Assembly: GCA_964636705.1 (NCBI GenBank)
Contig: CAZWUJ010000007.1
Location: forward strand, 1-64,000
Reading direction: 5' to 3'
DNA from: VXRJ01 sp964636705
Lineage (GTDB): Bacteria; Acidobacteriota; Vicinamibacteria; Vicinamibacterales; UBA8438
DNA length: 64,000 bases
This document shows, in pieces, positions 61,642 to 64,000 of this stretch; the first letter of the stretch is position 1; each line of letters starts with the position of its first letter. The notes under the pieces are model-generated. The model did no database searches, was not told where the DNA came from, and saw only the letters and a program-made list of their open reading frames with translations. The position numbers and the translations under genes were made by a program.

Positions 61642-63089
61642 GACGCAACCGGCTCGGCCGACAGCTCCATTTCTGCCTTCGACGGCGGCGGGGTCAGCAG
61701 ACTGACCACGATCAGCGTCGTGATCGAAAGCGCCAGGGCCGGATAGGCCGTTTGCCAACCCAGGAGATAGGCGGGGACGCCGTCGACGGCTCGCGCGAGG
61801 CCAATCACCTCCCACACGAGTGTCGTCGTCATTCCCACCAGAATCGACGCGACTCCTCCGGCCCGCGTGGCCCGCTTCCAGATGAGCGCGCCGAGCAGCG
61901 CCGGCGTGATCCCGGCGCCGTACATCGTGTACGCCCACAGCGCCATCGCCAGGATGGTCGGAAAGAAGTTGCCGGCTATGTAGCCGAGCGCACCCACCAC
62001 AACGACGATCAGCCGCGTGTAGATCACCACCTGCCGGTCGGTGACGGCCGGATTGATGAAGCGCTGGTAGACGTCGCGGATCAGATTGGTCGATGGCGTC
62101 AGCAGAAAGCTGTTCGCCGTGGAAACGACGATGGCGGCGGCGCCGCATACGAGCAGCAGGCCGAGGGTGGGCGGCAGCACGTCGGTAGCGACGCGAATGA
62201 CGATGGCCTCCGACGCGGCGGCGTCGAGCCCGGCAATGCGGAGCGACCCGAAGATACCGGTGGAGTCGATCAGCGTCTCGACGATGATGGTGCCGGCAAT
62301 CCAGCCGACTACGGCCAGGCGCGCCGCCCGTTCGTCGCGCGCCGAAAAGAACTTCTGGTACATGTTCGCTTCGCCGAGCAGCAGGAACATGGTGGGGAGG
62401 AACAGGGCGAACGCCGCCTGCGGTCCGATGTCCCCGAACAGCGAAACCTGGTGCGGCTCGAGCTGCGCAATCGACGCCCCCAGCCCACCCGCATCGCTCA
62501 CCAGGTAGGCCACGCCGAGGGTGACCGCGATCGTCATGATCAGACCGTTGCCGACATCGATGTAGGCGATCGACAGCATGCCCGCGAGCGACGTGAAGAC
62601 AATGCAGAAGATGGCGGTCGCCAGTGCCCCGGTCCCGGGATCGATCCCCGCCACGAGCTCCAGCAACCGCCCGCCGCCGCGAAACTGATAGGCGGCGATC
62701 GTGCCGTAGGCAAGCACCGTGGTGATGGTGCCGAGCACGCGCGCGGCCGGGCCATAGCGCAGCTCCAGGATGTCGGGAACGGTGTATTGCGCGATGCGCC
62801 GGACCCTCGGTGCAATGAAGTAGACGAGGGCGATGCCGACCCAGGCGCCGGCCGACTGCCACAGGGCCGCGAAACCGGATCGATACCCGAGGCCGGCGCC
62901 CCCGAAGAGACTGCCCGATCCGATCCACGTAGCGAGCAGCGTAAAGACCAGGACGCGCGCCGGCAGGCGCCGCCCCGCCACCAGGAAATCGTCCCCGGTT
63001 CGGACGCGGCGACTGCGCCACACCCCGATCAGCACCAGGAGCGACAGATAGAGAACGACTGCGGTCAGCACGCGATCATTCTGCATCAT
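61638..63089 (-). CDS. Sodium:solute symporter
   Basis: SSS-family transporter of 483 residues with about thirteen helices. Seen: TGDDFLVAGRRLPARVLVFTLLATWIGSGSLFGGAGLG (helix 1-2), YTVPDILELRYGPAARVLG, LLGEANMYQKFFSARDE, VCGAAAIVVSTANSFLLTPSTNLIRDVYQRF. Solute unknown. ATG 63089 (MMQNDRVLTAV) is used; a TTG at 63113 is possible. Its stop overlaps the radical SAM start by four bases (ATGA), so uptake and the downstream chemistry are linked. Confidence 0.9.
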   Translation of the reverse strand: MMQNDRVLTAVVLYLSLLVLIGVWRSRRVRTGDDFLVAGRRLPARVLVFTLLATWIGSGSLFGGAGLGYRSGFAALWQSAGAWVGIALVYFIAPRVRRIAQYTVPDILELRYGPAARVLGTITTVLAYGTIAAYQFRGGGRLLELVAGIDPGTGALATAIFCIVFTSLAGMLSIAYIDVGNGLIMTIAVTLGVAYLVSDAGGLGASIAQLEPHQVSLFGDIGPQAAFALFLPTMFLLLGEANMYQKFFSARDERAARLAVVGWIAGTIIVETLIDSTGIFGSLRIAGLDAAASEAIVIRVATDVLPPTLGLLLVCGAAAIVVSTANSFLLTPSTNLIRDVYQRFINPAVTDRQVVIYTRLIVVVVGALGYIAGNFFPTILAMALWAYTMYGAGITPALLGALIWKRATRAGGVASILVGMTTTLVWEVIGLARAVDGVPAYLLGWQTAYPALALSITTLIVVSLLTPPPSKAEMELSAEPVAS

Positions 63090-63127
63090 CTGGCCGATAA
63101 TGACCGCCGGCAATTGTTCCCCGCGTC

Positions 63128-63913
63128 ATGTCGAAGAAGAAACCAGCCGCCCGACGGTCATCCGCGCCCGCATCCGAGCCGCGCCCGCTCGACGAGTACC
63201 GCAAGAAGCGAGACTTCACGAAGACGCCGGAACCCGATGGCGGCCCGACCCGGCCGAAGGCCCGGCGTCGGCCGCCCCGCAAGTCGGTCGAGCTGTACTT
63301 CTGCGTTCAGAAGCACCTTGCGAGCCACCTCCACTACGACCTCCGCCTGGAACATGACGGCGTGCTGCTGTCGTGGGCGATCCCGAAGGGGCCGTCGCTG
63401 CAGCCCGCGGATAAACGAATCGCGGTCCGGACGGAGGACCACCCGTACGACTACGGCGGTTTCGAAGGCGTCATTCCGGAAGGCTACGGGGCGGGCATCG
63501 TGATGCTCTGGGACCGCGGCACATGGCTGCCGGAGGTGGACGACGTCGACGCGGCACTCGACCGGGGCGACCTGAAATTCTCGCTCGATGGGTTCAAGCT
63601 CAAGGGGTCGTGGGCGCTGGTCAGGATCCGCGACCGCACGGATACGCCGCCGAAGCAGCGCGGCCGGAACTGGCTGCTGATCAAGCACGCCGACTTCTGG
63701 TCCGGCGCTGTCGACATCACCACGTTTGCCCCCCTGAGCGTGAAAAGCGAAGGTGATTTCGACGACATTCTGGCCGAGGAAATGCCCGCGCAGTGGGCAA
63801 CGGGACGGCCAACCACGGCGATCGGATCCGGCCGTGCCGCGTCAATGACACGCGACGTCATCGAACGGGCGGCAAAGAAAATCCTGGCCCGTCAACGCAC
63901 GCGAAGGAAATAG
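63128..63913 (+). CDS. Stand-alone LigD-type 3'-phosphoesterase
   Basis: Protein of 261 residues consisting of only the 3'-phosphoesterase domain of DNA ligase D: VQKHLASHLHYDLRLEHDGVLLSWAIPKGPS (catalytic His and Asp), VRTEDHPYDYGGFEGVIPEGYGAGIVMLWDRGTW, and GRNWLLIKHADFWS. The N-terminus is basic (KKKPAARRSS) and the C-terminus Lys/Arg-rich. It trims 3'-phosphate or ribonucleotide ends in break repair. No ligase or Ku gene is seen next to it. The remaining 63914-64000 holds no supported gene. Confidence 0.92.
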   Translation: MSKKKPAARRSSAPASEPRPLDEYRKKRDFTKTPEPDGGPTRPKARRRPPRKSVELYFCVQKHLASHLHYDLRLEHDGVLLSWAIPKGPSLQPADKRIAVRTEDHPYDYGGFEGVIPEGYGAGIVMLWDRGTWLPEVDDVDAALDRGDLKFSLDGFKLKGSWALVRIRDRTDTPPKQRGRNWLLIKHADFWSGAVDITTFAPLSVKSEGDFDDILAEEMPAQWATGRPTTAIGSGRAASMTRDVIERAAKKILARQRTRRK

Positions 63914-64000
63914 CTGTCCGTGGCCGACGCCCCGAGGGCGGCTACCGCCGCCGGTTGACGCGGCTACATCAACCGGCGCGCCAGCACGCTCCAGACTGCG

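Noticed and set aside
61642..63021. Extension of the radical SAM frame upstream to 63021
   Set aside because: It overlaps the well-supported symporter gene in another frame and is low-complexity Arg/Ala/Gly sequence.
1..64000. CRISPR array, insertion sequence or prophage
   Set aside because: No regularly spaced identical repeats with unique spacers, no transposase, integrase or phage structural gene was recognised in any frame.

Overview
The window is a high-GC stretch of chromosome, densely packed with short intergenic gaps. No rRNA gene is present, so placement is inference from gene content. Secreted 'PDGxPDLxGxW' proteins, a DUF5916 outer-membrane protein, a DUF1800/DUF1501 pair, PHM-like/cytochrome c proteins, tannase-like esterases and many lipoproteins together suggest a Gram-negative member of the Acidobacteriota (Vicinamibacteria-like). 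No insertion sequence, prophage or CRISPR array was seen.

Layout. 0.2-8.6 kb: secreted proteins, an acyl-CoA synthetase, NIPSNAP, lipocalin-like and tannase-like proteins, and a PepD dipeptidase. 8.6-14.5 kb: a second PDG-type secreted protein, a PIN toxin/Phd antitoxin pair, then a minus-strand run of HupE/UreJ, cytochrome c/PHM-like, secreted FAH-fold and redoxin proteins. 14.6-25 kb: class III aminotransferase, DUF5916, biotin genes (bioF-bioD facing bioB), another aminotransferase, a TPR protein and a flavodoxin pseudogene. 25-34.8 kb: small enzymes, a transporter, tRNA-Pro and the branched-chain amino acid operon ilvD-ilvB-ilvN-ilvC, which follows what reads as a complete transcription attenuator with a Val/Leu/Ile-rich leader peptide. 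35-45 kb: a His/Met-rich membrane-linked operon ending in an ammonium transporter, tRNA-Arg, a DUF3810 protein, a degenerate ABC ATPase, a molybdopterin oxidoreductase and YggX.

45-59 kb holds a divergent locus. On the minus strand a membrane protein, an ExbB/TolQ-like protein, DUF2149 and a 1340-residue CobN-family protein with both a signal peptide and a C-terminal anchor; on the plus strand a TonB-dependent receptor and a PepSY-TM protein, followed by DUF1800, DUF1501 and TIGR03067 genes. This matches the parts list of the Bacteroidota Hmu haem-uptake system, where HmuS is an exported CobN relative. Three 11-bp-spaced repeats lie between the divergent promoters.

58.9-63.1 kb is the most striking locus: a sodium:solute symporter, a radical SAM protein and an ATP-grasp protein in one overlapping operon. 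The radical SAM frame does not end at its first TGA. It reads on as Cys-Sec-Ala-Glu-Pro (the CUAEP tail) and ends eleven residues later, and a hairpin with an AGGUC loop like the E. coli fdhF SECIS lies immediately downstream of the TGA. It is therefore very probably a selenoprotein. The window closes with a stand-alone LigD-type 3'-phosphoesterase.
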